Origin: Labedella phragmitis
GTDB lineage: Bacteria > Actinomycetota > Actinomycetes > Actinomycetales > Microbacteriaceae
Assembly (NCBI RefSeq): GCF_004078635.1
Contig: NZ_RZNB01000003.1
Location: forward strand, 411,866 to 475,865
Direction: 5' to 3'
Length of the DNA: 64,000 bases
Numbering within the stretch: position 1 is the first letter of the stretch; each line of letters starts with the position of its first letter. Of this stretch, positions 52,176 through 60,771 are shown in pieces. The position numbers and the translations under genes were made by a program. A model generated the notes under the pieces. It was not told the DNA's origin. It was given only the letters and a program-made list of their open reading frames with translations, and did not search any database.

Positions 52176-52631
52176 ATGACGCTCACCGCCACCACCCATC
52201 TCAACTTCCACGGCGAGGCACGCGACGCCCTCGCCTTCTACGCCACTGCCTTCGGCGGTCGATCGACGGTGACCACGTACGGCGACCTCGGTATGCCCGC
52301 GGGCCTCCCTGACAGCGACAAGGTCGTGTTCGGCGCGGCCTTCGCTCCGAACGGGTTCACGGTCATGGCGTACGACGTACCGGGGCGGACGGAACCGCGT
52401 ACGCCCGGGAGCACGCGTCGCGAGAACGGCACGACCATCACCGACGAGCCGTTCTTCCTCGCGCTCGGCGGCGCCAGCCTCGAGGAGGTGACGGGTCCGT
52501 GGGAAGCGCTCTCGGACGGCGCGACGGTCATCGAGCCCCTCGCCGCCTCGGCCTGGTCGGCCGGCTTCGGTATGCTCACCGATCGCTTCGGCGTGACCTG
52601 GGCGGTGAGCGTCACCCCCGCTCAGGCCTGA
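52176..52631 (+). CDS. VOC-family protein (PhnB-like)
   Basis: The 151-residue protein has the two betaalphabetabetabeta units of the VOC fold: THLNFHGEARDALAFYATAF near the start, and FGMLTDRFGVTWAVSV at the end, typical of PhnB/3-demethylubiquinone-methyltransferase-like proteins. Function is usually unknown. An AAGGA site precedes the ATG. It is divergent from the WYL regulator. A decayed relative is present at 21322-21425. Confidence 0.88.
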   Translation: MTLTATTHLNFHGEARDALAFYATAFGGRSTVTTYGDLGMPAGLPDSDKVVFGAAFAPNGFTVMAYDVPGRTEPRTPGSTRRENGTTITDEPFFLALGGASLEEVTGPWEALSDGATVIEPLAASAWSAGFGMLTDRFGVTWAVSVTPAQA

Positions 52632-52646
52632 CGCTCGGATGGAACC

Positions 52647-52713
52647 GGTCGCTGAGCTTGTCGAAGCGCCCCACGCTATCGGGCGCGCGCCCCGTCGACA
52701 AGCTCAGGGACCG
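52647..52713. repeat. Palindromic extragenic repeat
   Basis: Left arm GGTCGCTGAGCTTGTCGAAG and right arm CGTCGACAAGCTCAGGGACC pair with two mismatches around a GC-rich loop of about 25 nt. The inverted pair can fold into a long hairpin after the VOC stop. A lone arm is at 48728-48747. Confidence 0.8.
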
Positions 52714-52758
52714 CGGGGGAGGGCGGCACGCTCGGGTAGCGTCGAAAGGGGCGACGGT

Positions 52759-52815
52759 CGCCGCACCTCTCGCCCGCCGCCGCACCTCTCGCCCATCGCC
52801 GCACCTCTCGACCGG
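52759..52815. repeat. Three copies of a 19-bp tandem repeat
   Basis: CGCCGCACCTCTCGCCCGC and two near-identical units lie directly upstream of the S4-domain gene, 35 nt before its ATG. Confidence 0.85.
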
Positions 52816-52849
52816 GCTCCCCCGGCGCCAGCTCCGCTACCATTTCGGC

Positions 52850-53077
52850 ATGACGAAGCGCACTCCGGTCGAGGACGTCCCGATCGGCGGCGAGACGATC
52901 CGCCTCGGTCAGTTCATCAAGTTCGCCGGCATCCTCGACTCCGGAGGTGAGGTGAAGGAGGTCGTCGCCGACGGGTTCGTCACCGTGAACGGCGAGGTCG
53001 ACCGGCGCCGCGGCCGGCAACTCGCGGTCGGCGACGTCGTCGGCTTCGAGGGGCGGCGATTCCGCGTCGCGGAGTGA
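52850..53077 (+). CDS. S4-domain RNA-binding protein
   Basis: The 75-residue product is a stand-alone S4 domain: IRLGQFIKFAGILDSGGEVK then VADGFVTVNGEVDRRRGRQL and VGDVVGF, like YaaA/YbcJ-type proteins that bind structured RNA. TACCAT at -12 to -7 and the absence of a ribosome-binding site suggest a leaderless mRNA. Confidence 0.88.
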   Translation: MTKRTPVEDVPIGGETIRLGQFIKFAGILDSGGEVKEVVADGFVTVNGEVDRRRGRQLAVGDVVGFEGRRFRVAE

Positions 53078-53116
53078 CCCTCCATCCCTTGCCGGGTTCG
53101 GGTCCGATCCGTCCGG

Positions 53117-54175
53117 TCATGCGTGATTCTCCTCATCGCGGGACGTCGGCCCGCCGTCCTCCGTTGCGCTGACGATCGGGTCGTCGTCACCGTTACCGGT
53201 CTCGTCCCACCAGTCGAGCACGCGCGTGCCGATGAGCGTCAGCCACTTGGACGGCTCACCCTCCGGCACGTCGATGTCGACCCAGACGCGGCCGGGGAGT
53301 CGACCGGCCTGCAGCCACGTGCCGTCCGCCTGGCGAGCGGAGCGCACGAGTTCGACGGCGTCCGCCGCTCGCGGATCCGGGACCGTGCCCTCGAAGCGGG
53401 AGGCGTCGCGGAAGTGGTCGAGCGCGGCGAGCGCACTGTAGCGGTGCCGGTTGGGGTAGAGGAACTGGTCGACGAACCCGCCGACGCGTTCGCCCGTCGA
53501 CAGTCGGTAGAGGAGGCGCCGTTCGAGGAGGTACTCCTCACCGCCGTGACGCGCGTCGCGGACGCTGTCGTCTCCGGTGATGCGCTCGTAGGCGAGCAGC
53601 CCGCGGATCGCGTTGAGAGTGGAGTGGAACGAGGAACGCGTCGAGGGCTCCTCACCCTCGCCCGGATCCTCCGCCGCGCAGTTCCAACCGCCGTCGCCGA
53701 GCCGGTGCTCGCGGAACCACGCGGCGAGCCCCGACATGTCGACGCCGAGCCACGCGCCGTTCGCGAGCGTGAAGGAATTGATGCAGACGTCGACCTCTCC
53801 GCCCCAGTAGGGCAGGTCGTCGTACTCCCACCGGCTGTTGGTGGCGAGCCGTTCCGCAGTGTCGCCGAGGACCGCTGCCTCGACCCCGAATTCGCGCAGG
53901 TCTTTGAGCGTCCAGGTCGTGGCGGTCCACGGCTGCCCCGGTTGCTCGGCCTCGGGACTGCCGAAGAAGCCCGCCGGGAAGTAGGCGCCGCCCGCCCACT
54001 GGCCGTCGGCGTCCTGCCGGGCGAGGAGCTCGGCGCCGAGCCCCTCCGTGGGCACGCGCGCCCGCGTCGCCTGCCACGCCCGGGGAGGCGCCCCCACAAG
54101 GTCTCGTTCGACCTGCCAGCGCAGGGCCGGGTCCGACTCCAGCAGCCAGTCGAGCACACGAGGATCGATCGCCAT
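53117..54175 (-). CDS. Squalene-cyclase/prenyltransferase-like alpha-toroid protein
   Basis: The 352-residue protein looks like the alpha6-alpha6 toroid of terpene cyclases and prenyltransferase beta subunits: DWLLESDPALRWQVERDL, then LLARQDADGQWAGGAYFPAG (a QW-type repeat), WTLKDLREFGVEA, DGGWNC, and ARQADGTWLQAGRL. It lacks a DxDD motif typical of active squalene-hopene cyclases, so the activity is uncertain. TAACGT at -12 to -7 suggests a leaderless start. Confidence 0.8.
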   Translation of the reverse strand: MAIDPRVLDWLLESDPALRWQVERDLVGAPPRAWQATRARVPTEGLGAELLARQDADGQWAGGAYFPAGFFGSPEAEQPGQPWTATTWTLKDLREFGVEAAVLGDTAERLATNSRWEYDDLPYWGGEVDVCINSFTLANGAWLGVDMSGLAAWFREHRLGDGGWNCAAEDPGEGEEPSTRSSFHSTLNAIRGLLAYERITGDDSVRDARHGGEEYLLERRLLYRLSTGERVGGFVDQFLYPNRHRYSALAALDHFRDASRFEGTVPDPRAADAVELVRSARQADGTWLQAGRLPGRVWVDIDVPEGEPSKWLTLIGTRVLDWWDETGNGDDDPIVSATEDGGPTSRDEENHA

Positions 54176-54371
54176 GCCCGCACGTTACTCGCGACCGCCG
54201 ACACCGGGAAGATGCGAATTCACACCGGCGGCGCCATCGGCCGTGGCCGACGATGTTCGCAGAGCGCGGCATGGTAACCCCGGGTCACCGGAGGAGGTCA
54301 AGAGCTCGACGGGCGGTTGATGTCCTCCGTACCGTCGTATCGATGACTCGGTGACCGATGGAGGGGACGAT

Positions 54372-54656
54372 TTGAATCACACGTTGATCCTGGGCGGACG
54401 ATCATTCCCGCTCGACCCCTCTCTCGACCGCGAGCTCCTCGAGAGAGAGGTCGCGGAAGTCGCCCGGAACGGCGGCGGCTTCATCCCCATGAGGCTCGCC
54501 GACGGCGGTCGGCTCTCGTGCCTCGTGACCCCGGGGGTTCCCCTCGCGATCGAAGAGGCGAGCCCGATCGAGATCAGCGACGAGGTCGGCCATTCCCCCG
54601 CGTTGATCAGCCGACGTCTGCAGGCCGTCCCTCCGCCCTCATCCCACGCGGGCTGA
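54372..54656 (+). CDS. Small hypothetical protein
   Basis: Starting at TTG 54372, which has GGAGGGG 5 nt upstream, the product is 94 residues (MNHTLILGGRSFPLDPSLDR ...). It looks like a compact beta-rich cytosolic protein with AIEEASPIEISDEVGHSPAL near its end. A GTG at 54351 in the same frame is possible. I recognise no family. Confidence 0.55.
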   Translation: MNHTLILGGRSFPLDPSLDRELLEREVAEVARNGGGFIPMRLADGGRLSCLVTPGVPLAIEEASPIEISDEVGHSPALISRRLQAVPPPSSHAG

Positions 54657-54672
54657 CGGCGACGGGATCGTC

Positions 54673-55806
54673 TCAGCCGCCGAGCACGAGTGACTGGATC
54701 GCGGAAGCCGCGGCGCCTCGTGCCCACTCGTCGAAGCCGGCGGCGTCGGCGATGATTCGTACCGGGCCGGCGAGCGGTCGGCGGTCGGCACGAAGGGCCC
54801 CGGCGACGTGATCCTGAGCGGCGGCGTACAGGGCGACACCGTCACCCGCGATCACGACGTCGCCGACCGCCGTCAGGTTGGCGACGAGGGCGAGCATCCG
54901 GCCGAGCGCCGACCCGGATGCGAGCACGACCGCCGTCGCCACCGGGTCTCCGCCGGCCGCGAGTTCGAGGAGCTCCGCGTATTCGACGTCGCGCTCGAGT
55001 CGATGGCTCGCCTCGCCGACGATCCCGGGGATCGTGAGCATGGCCGACGCGCAGCCCACATGGCCCTCCTCGCATTTCCAGCCCCCGGGGTCGAGCGGGA
55101 GGTGGCCCGCAAGACCGACGCCCGAATCGGGGCGGACCACGACGCGGTCGTCGAGGACGAGACCGTACCCGACGCCCATCCCGATCGTTACGACGGCCAG
55201 ATCCCGGAGCCCGCGGGCGACGCCGAACCAGTGCACCCCGCGGGTGAGGGCGATGACGTCGTTCTCGATCACGAGGCGCGTGTCGTCGCCCAACCCGAGC
55301 AGGTCCCGCAGCGGCACGTCGGTCCAGTCGAGGAACGCCGCACGGCGGACGACGCCGCCGGCGTCGATGAGCCCTCCGAGACCGATCCCGACCGCGAGCA
55401 CCCGATCCCCCGCGGAGATCTCCTCGATGACGTCCCGGAGAACCCGAGCGACAGCCCCCGGAGAACGGTCGTCGAGGTCACGCTCGATCTGCCGCAGGAC
55501 GTGGGCCCGCAGGTCGGTCGCGACGACCGTGACGGCGTCGCCGGTCAGTTTCGCGCCGACGACGATCCCGAGGTCGAGTCGCACGTCGAGCGGTCGGACG
55601 GGGCGTCCGAGCGAGCGATCCGGCGGGCCGTCGGCCTCGACGACGAAGCCCGCATCGGCGAGCGTCTTCGTCAAGCGCGACAGGCTCGCGGCGGAGAGCC
55701 CGAGCGTTCGGCCGAGTTCCGCTCGCGAGACCGGACCGTGGATGAGGATCTGTCTGGCGAGCTCTCGAGCGGACGGGATGAGCCCGTCCGTGGCCATCCG
55801 TTCCAT
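54673..55806 (-). CDS. ROK-family repressor of the alpha-galactosidase gene
   Basis: The 377-residue protein joins a winged helix (ELARQILIHGPVSRAELGRT; LSAASLSRLTKTLADAGFVV) to a ROK sugar-kinase-like domain (AVGIGLGGLIDAGG, DVPLRDLLGLG, GMGVGYGLVLDDRVV, LGHLPLDPGGWKCEEGHVGC with the ROK zinc motif). It is most likely the repressor of the divergent GH36 gene, through the palindrome at 55838-55858. A second ATG at 55797 with CACGAT upstream is also possible. Confidence 0.9.
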   Translation of the reverse strand: MERMATDGLIPSARELARQILIHGPVSRAELGRTLGLSAASLSRLTKTLADAGFVVEADGPPDRSLGRPVRPLDVRLDLGIVVGAKLTGDAVTVVATDLRAHVLRQIERDLDDRSPGAVARVLRDVIEEISAGDRVLAVGIGLGGLIDAGGVVRRAAFLDWTDVPLRDLLGLGDDTRLVIENDVIALTRGVHWFGVARGLRDLAVVTIGMGVGYGLVLDDRVVVRPDSGVGLAGHLPLDPGGWKCEEGHVGCASAMLTIPGIVGEASHRLERDVEYAELLELAAGGDPVATAVVLASGSALGRMLALVANLTAVGDVVIAGDGVALYAAAQDHVAGALRADRRPLAGPVRIIADAAGFDEWARGAAASAIQSLVLGG

Positions 55807-55837
55807 CGTGACGCCCCCGATCCCGCTTGACCACCAT

Positions 55838-55858
55838 TTATTTCTACCGTAGAAATAA
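55838..55858. promoter_or_regulatory. Palindromic operator between ROK and GH36 genes
   Basis: TTATTTCTAC and GTAGAAATAA are exact complements around one C. The AT-rich TTATTT...AAATAA form is typical of ROK-family (NagC/Mlc/XylR) operators. It ends 4 nt before the alpha-galactosidase ATG and includes TAGAAA at -12 to -7, a likely -10 element, so binding would block a leaderless promoter. Confidence 0.82.
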
Positions 55859-55861
55859 TGC

Positions 55862-58000
55862 ATGCACCGGCGCGACATGCTGCACTTGCGACACGACGGC
55901 ACGAGCGTCGTCCTCGACCTCGGCTCCTCTCTGCCGACGATCCTGTGGTGGGGGGCGGACCTCGGAGAGGTCGACGACGCCGAGCTGCGCGACATCGCGA
56001 CGGCGTCGATCCCGCAACGCGCGTCGGGCGGCCTCGACGATCATGCTCCGCTCACGCTGTTGCCCCAGCACGCCGACGGCTGGTTCGGCAGCCCCGGACT
56101 CCGCGGACATCGACCGAGCGGCCTCGCCTTCTCGCCGGCGCTCCGCACGACCGACGTGGAGACCACGAACGACGCGCACGGAGCCGGCGTCGTCGTGCGG
56201 GCCGCCGATCCTGCCGCCGCCCTCGCCGCGGAGATCCGGCTCGCGATCGGTGCCGGTGGCGTCGTCACGAGCACGATCGACCTCCGCAACGCGGGTGACG
56301 ACGACTACACGCTCGACGCCCTCGCGGTGTCGCTGCCCCTCCCGCCATCGGCTCGCGAGATCCTCGACACGACCGGGCGTCACCTCCACGAGCGCTCCCC
56401 TCAGCGCCACGCCTTCACCATCGGCACGCACGAGCGGTCGAGCCACAAGGGCCGCCCGGGCGCCGACGCGACCCTGCTGCTCGTCGCGGGCGAGCCGGGC
56501 TTCGGATTCGAACGCGGCATGGCCCACGCGATGCACGTCGGCTGGAGCGGCGACCACGTCGTCCGCGCCGAGAAGCGCGTGACCGGCGAGACGCTGCTCA
56601 TGGGCGGCGAGCTCCTCGGTTCGGGCGAGATCGTGCTCGCACCGGGAGAGTCGTACACGACACCGACCGTCTACGGGACGTGGGGCGACGGACTCAACGC
56701 CCTCTCCGCCCGGCTGCACGAGCACATCCGCGCGCGGCCGAGCCACCCCTCCCGGCCGCGCCCCGTGACCCTCAACACGTGGGAGGCCGTCTACTTCGAT
56801 CAGAACTTCGCCGGACTCGCCGAGCTCGCGGCGGTCGCCGCCGACATGGGGGCAGAGCGATTCGTCCTCGACGACGGCTGGTTCCGCGGCCGCCGGGACG
56901 ACACGACATCGCTCGGCGACTGGTACGTCGACGAAACCGTCTGGCCGGAGGGACTCCGTCCGCTCGCCGACCACGTCCGCTCCCTCGGACTCGAGTTCGG
57001 GTTGTGGTTCGAACCCGAGATGGTGAGCCTCGACAGCGACGTCGCACGCGCCCACCCCGACTGGATGCTCGCCGTGGCGGGCCGCACCCCCCTTCCGGGA
57101 CGCCAGCAGTACGTCCTCGACGTCGCGAACCCGGCCGTCTCGGCGTACCTCCTCGAACGGATCGACTCGCTCGTCGAAGAGCTCGACATCGCCTACATCA
57201 AGTGGGACCACAACCGCGACGTGGTCGACGGCGCCTCGTCGACCACCGGCCGAGCTGGCGTGCACGCCGCGACCCGCGCCCTCTACGACCTGTTCGACGA
57301 GTTGCGCCGCCGCCACCCGGGCCTCGAGATCGAGTCGTGCGCTTCGGGCGGCGCTCGCGTCGACCTCGGGATCCTCGAGCGCACCGACCGGGTCTGGACG
57401 AGCGACTGCATCGACCCGATCGAGCGGCTCGACATCCAGCGCTACACGGGACTCCTCCTGCCGCCCGAACTCATGGGCGAGCACGTGAGCGGACCGACGT
57501 CACACTCGACGGGCCGCACGTTGGGCCTCGACCTCCGCGCCGCCGGTGCGGTCTTCGGGCATTTCGGCGTGGAGTGGGACGTTCGTGAGGCGTCCGCCGA
57601 GGAGCGCGCCCATCTCGGCGACTGGATCTCCGCCCACAAGCGGTGGCGCGACCGCCTCCACACCGCCCAGACGGTGCACGTCGACGTGACGGATCCGGCC
57701 GTGGACGTCCGCGGCGCCGTGAGCCCCGACGGCTCGTGGGGTCTCTTCGCACTCACCCAGGTCACGACGGGTGTCGGGCATCCTCCCGGCCGCTTCACGC
57801 TCGCGGGGCTCGACCCCGACCGCCGTTACACCGTGCGGGTACCCGAGCCCCTTCCCCGTGTGCTCGGCCCCGGCCAGTCGCCACTCCCGTGGGCGGAGTC
57901 GGGCGTGACGCTCACGGGACGCACGCTCATGTCCGTGGGGCTGCAGCGACCGATCCTCTTCCCGCAACACTCGATCCTCATCGAGCTCGCGACGGACTGA
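55862..58000 (+). CDS. GH36 alpha-galactosidase
   Basis: The 712-residue cytoplasmic enzyme removes alpha-galactose from raffinose-type sugars, melibiose or galactomannan fragments. GH36 marks are: the N-terminal beta-sandwich, VTLNTWEAVYFDQNFAGLAE, FVLDDGWF, the nucleophile Asp in YIKWDHNRDV, CASGGARVDLGIL, and the acid/base Asp in VWTSDCIDPIERL. Length fits the family. It appears leaderless. No transporter for alpha-galactosides is adjacent. Confidence 0.95.
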   Translation: MHRRDMLHLRHDGTSVVLDLGSSLPTILWWGADLGEVDDAELRDIATASIPQRASGGLDDHAPLTLLPQHADGWFGSPGLRGHRPSGLAFSPALRTTDVETTNDAHGAGVVVRAADPAAALAAEIRLAIGAGGVVTSTIDLRNAGDDDYTLDALAVSLPLPPSAREILDTTGRHLHERSPQRHAFTIGTHERSSHKGRPGADATLLLVAGEPGFGFERGMAHAMHVGWSGDHVVRAEKRVTGETLLMGGELLGSGEIVLAPGESYTTPTVYGTWGDGLNALSARLHEHIRARPSHPSRPRPVTLNTWEAVYFDQNFAGLAELAAVAADMGAERFVLDDGWFRGRRDDTTSLGDWYVDETVWPEGLRPLADHVRSLGLEFGLWFEPEMVSLDSDVARAHPDWMLAVAGRTPLPGRQQYVLDVANPAVSAYLLERIDSLVEELDIAYIKWDHNRDVVDGASSTTGRAGVHAATRALYDLFDELRRRHPGLEIESCASGGARVDLGILERTDRVWTSDCIDPIERLDIQRYTGLLLPPELMGEHVSGPTSHSTGRTLGLDLRAAGAVFGHFGVEWDVREASAEERAHLGDWISAHKRWRDRLHTAQTVHVDVTDPAVDVRGAVSPDGSWGLFALTQVTTGVGHPPGRFTLAGLDPDRRYTVRVPEPLPRVLGPGQSPLPWAESGVTLTGRTLMSVGLQRPILFPQHSILIELATD

Positions 58001-58021
58001 GGCGTCGGTCGCGCGGAAAAC

Positions 58022-58240
58022 TCAGGCGGCGACGCGTGACACCACGAGGACCGTGATGTCGTCGGCGGGTTCTCCTCGGTGCGACGTTCGATGTGCGCGA
58101 AGAAGTCGTCGATGCTCGGGCTCGCGCGGAAGACGGCGGTGATCTCGTCGAGTGCGACCAGAGTTCCGTCGGAGAGGTCGAGGACTCCGTCGGACATCGA
58201 GACGAGACCATCACCCCTCGCGGCGACCTCGGTGTCATGA
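58022..58240 (-). pseudogene. Frameshifted C-terminal remnant of a PP2C/SpoIIE-type phosphatase
   Basis: The reverse strand reads ARGDGLVSMSDGVLDL then LVALDEITAVFRASPSIDDF and IERRTEEN, typical of the end of RsbU-like PP2C phosphatases. One base is missing after GAGAAC: in the next frame the expected ending PADDITVLVVSRVAA and a TGA follow. The catalytic N-terminal part is absent. An intact relative would supply the phosphatase for the STAS/HATPase pair 2.3 kb away. Confidence 0.72.
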
Positions 58241-58369
58241 CGTCCGTGATCGGACGATACACCGCACCTCCCCCACTTCGGGCGGGTCGAGGCACCGCCG
58301 ACCGCGTGCTACGTTCCGTTGACGGAGTCTGTCGGCCACAGGGGACCGAGAGACGACGGTGAGGGAATC

Positions 58370-60397
58370 ATGACGGTGAGGGAAGGCGACGCCGTGGGCC
58401 GGCGAGCTCGCAGGCACCGCGAGGATCGACACATGCTCCTCCTGCGGATCGTCGCCCTCGCCACCGTGATCCTCGGCGTCAACTACGTGGCGTGGCGCTG
58501 GCTCGAGTCGATCAACTGGGATGCCTGGTGGATCGCCGTCCCCCTCGTGATCGCGGAGACCTACAGCCTCATCGATGTCGCCCTCTTCGCCCTCACCATG
58601 TGGCGCGCCCGCGAGCGGCCCGCTCCACCACCACCCCTCGACGGCGTGACGGCCGACGTCTTCATCGCCACCTACAACGAGCCGGTCGATCTCGTCGCGA
58701 CCACGGCTCGCGCCGCGCGCGACATCCGCTACCCCCACCAGACGTACATCCTCGACGACGGCGATCGGCCCGAGATGCGAGCTGCCGCCGCCGAGATCGG
58801 AGTGGGGTACATCACTCGTGGCCGCGAGTGGAAGAACCGGCCGCGGCACGCGAAGGCCGGCAACGTCAACAACGCTCTCATGCAGACGACGGGCGAGTTC
58901 CTCCTCATTCTCGACGCCGACATGATCCCGCGTCCCGAGATCCTCGACAACACGCTCGGCTACTTCCGCGACGAGGAGGTTGCCCTCGTCCAGACGCCCC
59001 AGGTCTTCAGCAACGTCGCGACGGGTGATCCGCTCGGCAGCCAGGCCCCGCTGTTCTACGGCCCCATCCAGGAGGGCAAGGACGGGTGGAACGCCGCGTT
59101 CTTCTGCGGGTCGAACGCCGTGCTGCGGCGCGAGGCGCTCATGCAGCTCGGCATCGTCGGGTACGTGCGGGAGACCGATCGTGCGGTCGCCGCGACCCTC
59201 CGCGACGCCACACGCATCGTGCGGCGGGCACGCCGGCGCGGCGGTGTCTCACCGGCGACGGCGGCCGCGCTCGATGAGACGGCCGCTGCACTCATCGAAG
59301 CTCGACGGCAGCTCGGCAACGGCGAGCCCCTCGGAGAGGTGACCTACACCGTGCAGAGACGCGTGCGGGCCGCCTCCGCCGGGCTCGTGAGCGATGACCT
59401 CGAGAACATCCGCGCAGACATCGAGGAGATCGAGCGTCTCGCGGGCGGCGAATCGCCCAGCGCGTCCTTCGGCCTGGACGCCGGCGACGGGGACGAGCTC
59501 ATCGCCGCGCTCTCGACGCGTGAGCTGTCGCCGCTCAACGCCCTGGAGGCGGTCCAGCTGGCACTCCAGGCCGTCGACGTCGACCGGGGCGATGAGGCCC
59601 AGGCCGTCATGCCGCTCGCGACGATCTCCGTCACGGAGGACATGGCGACGTCGATGCGGCTGCACGCCCTCGGATGGAAGAGCGTCTTCCACAAGGAGCT
59701 GCTCGCCGACGGCCTCGCGCCGGAGGACCTCGGTACGGCGCTCACGCAGCGCTTGCGGTGGGCGCAAGGCACGATGCAGGTGTTCCTCCGGGAGAACCCG
59801 CTGTTCAGCACGGGGATGCGTCTCACGCAGCGACTCATGTACTTCTCCACGATGTGGAGCTACCTCGTCGGCTTCGCCACGATCGTCTACCTCGCGGCCC
59901 CAGTCGTCTTCCTCGTCTTCGGCGTGCTGCCCGTGACGAGCTGGGCTCCGGACTTCTTCTGGCACTTCCTCCCCTTCTTCATCGTCAATCAGATCCTGTT
60001 CCTCGTCGCCGCCCGCGGACTTCCGACGTGGCGCGGCCAGCAGTACAGCCTCGCGCTCTTCCCCGTCTGGATCCGCGCGTGCGTCACGGCCTTCAACAAC
60101 GTGGTGCTGAAGCTCCCGCTCGACTTCGCCGTCACCCCCAAGACGAAGCAGGACGTGCGGAAGCGGCCGTGGGGAAAGATCACATGGCAGCTCATCGTCG
60201 CCGCCGTGCTCTTCGTCTCGGTCATCATCGGACTCGTCCGGGTCCTCATCCTCGGCGACGAAGTCATCGGAACGGTGGTCAACATCGTCTGGGTGGCCTA
60301 CGATTTCGTCTGCCTGAGCGTGCTGATCGGAGCAGTCCGATTCAACGGTTTCCAGGGAGCGTCCGACACCGCGGACGACGAACGACAGCGGGTGTGA
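58370..60397 (+). CDS. Cellulose-synthase-like GT2 glycosyltransferase with a helical insertion
   Basis: The 675-residue membrane enzyme has two N-terminal spans (about 22-42, 52-76), a GT-A domain with DVFIATYNEP, ILDDGD, LDADMIP, TEDMATS and QRLRWAQGTMQV (D,D,D,QxxRW set), and about five C-terminal spans. It probably polymerises and exports a polysaccharide. Between residues about 262 and 415, where BcsA has only a short loop, it carries a 150-residue helical, charged insertion (SDDLENIRADIEEIERLAGG). There is no PilZ domain. The downstream STAS and HATPase genes may regulate it. Confidence 0.88.
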   Translation: MTVREGDAVGRRARRHREDRHMLLLRIVALATVILGVNYVAWRWLESINWDAWWIAVPLVIAETYSLIDVALFALTMWRARERPAPPPPLDGVTADVFIATYNEPVDLVATTARAARDIRYPHQTYILDDGDRPEMRAAAAEIGVGYITRGREWKNRPRHAKAGNVNNALMQTTGEFLLILDADMIPRPEILDNTLGYFRDEEVALVQTPQVFSNVATGDPLGSQAPLFYGPIQEGKDGWNAAFFCGSNAVLRREALMQLGIVGYVRETDRAVAATLRDATRIVRRARRRGGVSPATAAALDETAAALIEARRQLGNGEPLGEVTYTVQRRVRAASAGLVSDDLENIRADIEEIERLAGGESPSASFGLDAGDGDELIAALSTRELSPLNALEAVQLALQAVDVDRGDEAQAVMPLATISVTEDMATSMRLHALGWKSVFHKELLADGLAPEDLGTALTQRLRWAQGTMQVFLRENPLFSTGMRLTQRLMYFSTMWSYLVGFATIVYLAAPVVFLVFGVLPVTSWAPDFFWHFLPFFIVNQILFLVAARGLPTWRGQQYSLALFPVWIRACVTAFNNVVLKLPLDFAVTPKTKQDVRKRPWGKITWQLIVAAVLFVSVIIGLVRVLILGDEVIGTVVNIVWVAYDFVCLSVLIGAVRFNGFQGASDTADDERQRV

Positions 60398-60438
60398 CGC
60401 CGTCACGAAGATGACGGCGCACCAGGCGGAGGAGAGAC

Positions 60439-60771
60439 ATGCAGTTCACCACGGAGCACCTCGGGACCGACATCGCGGTCGTACGAGCGGATGGCCGCCT
60501 CAACATGGTCTCGGCGCCCGAGTTGCGCGAGACCGTCACGGTCGCCATCACGACCGGCCGCTCCCGCATCGTCGTGGACCTCGGCGCCACGAGCTTCATG
60601 GACTCGTCGGGGCTCGGCGCTCTCATCGGCTGCCTCAAGTCCGCTCGGCAAGCGGAGGGCGATCTGCGCATCGCCGCCCCCAACGACCAGGTCCGCATGG
60701 TGCTGAAGCTGTCGAACGTCGACCGGATCCTGCGGAGTTACGATTCCCCGGACGAGGCCTACCGTGACTGA
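60439..60771 (+). CDS. STAS-domain anti-anti-sigma factor-like protein
   Basis: The 110-residue product is a single STAS domain: IAVVRADGRLNMVSAPELRE, IVVDLGATSFMDSSGLGALI with the phosphorylatable Ser in DSSGL, and LSNVDRILRSYDS. Such proteins bind or free a kinase/anti-sigma factor according to phosphorylation. GGAGGAGA precedes the ATG. Its stop overlaps the HATPase gene by 8 nt. Confidence 0.92.
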   Translation: MQFTTEHLGTDIAVVRADGRLNMVSAPELRETVTVAITTGRSRIVVDLGATSFMDSSGLGALIGCLKSARQAEGDLRIAAPNDQVRMVLKLSNVDRILRSYDSPDEAYRD

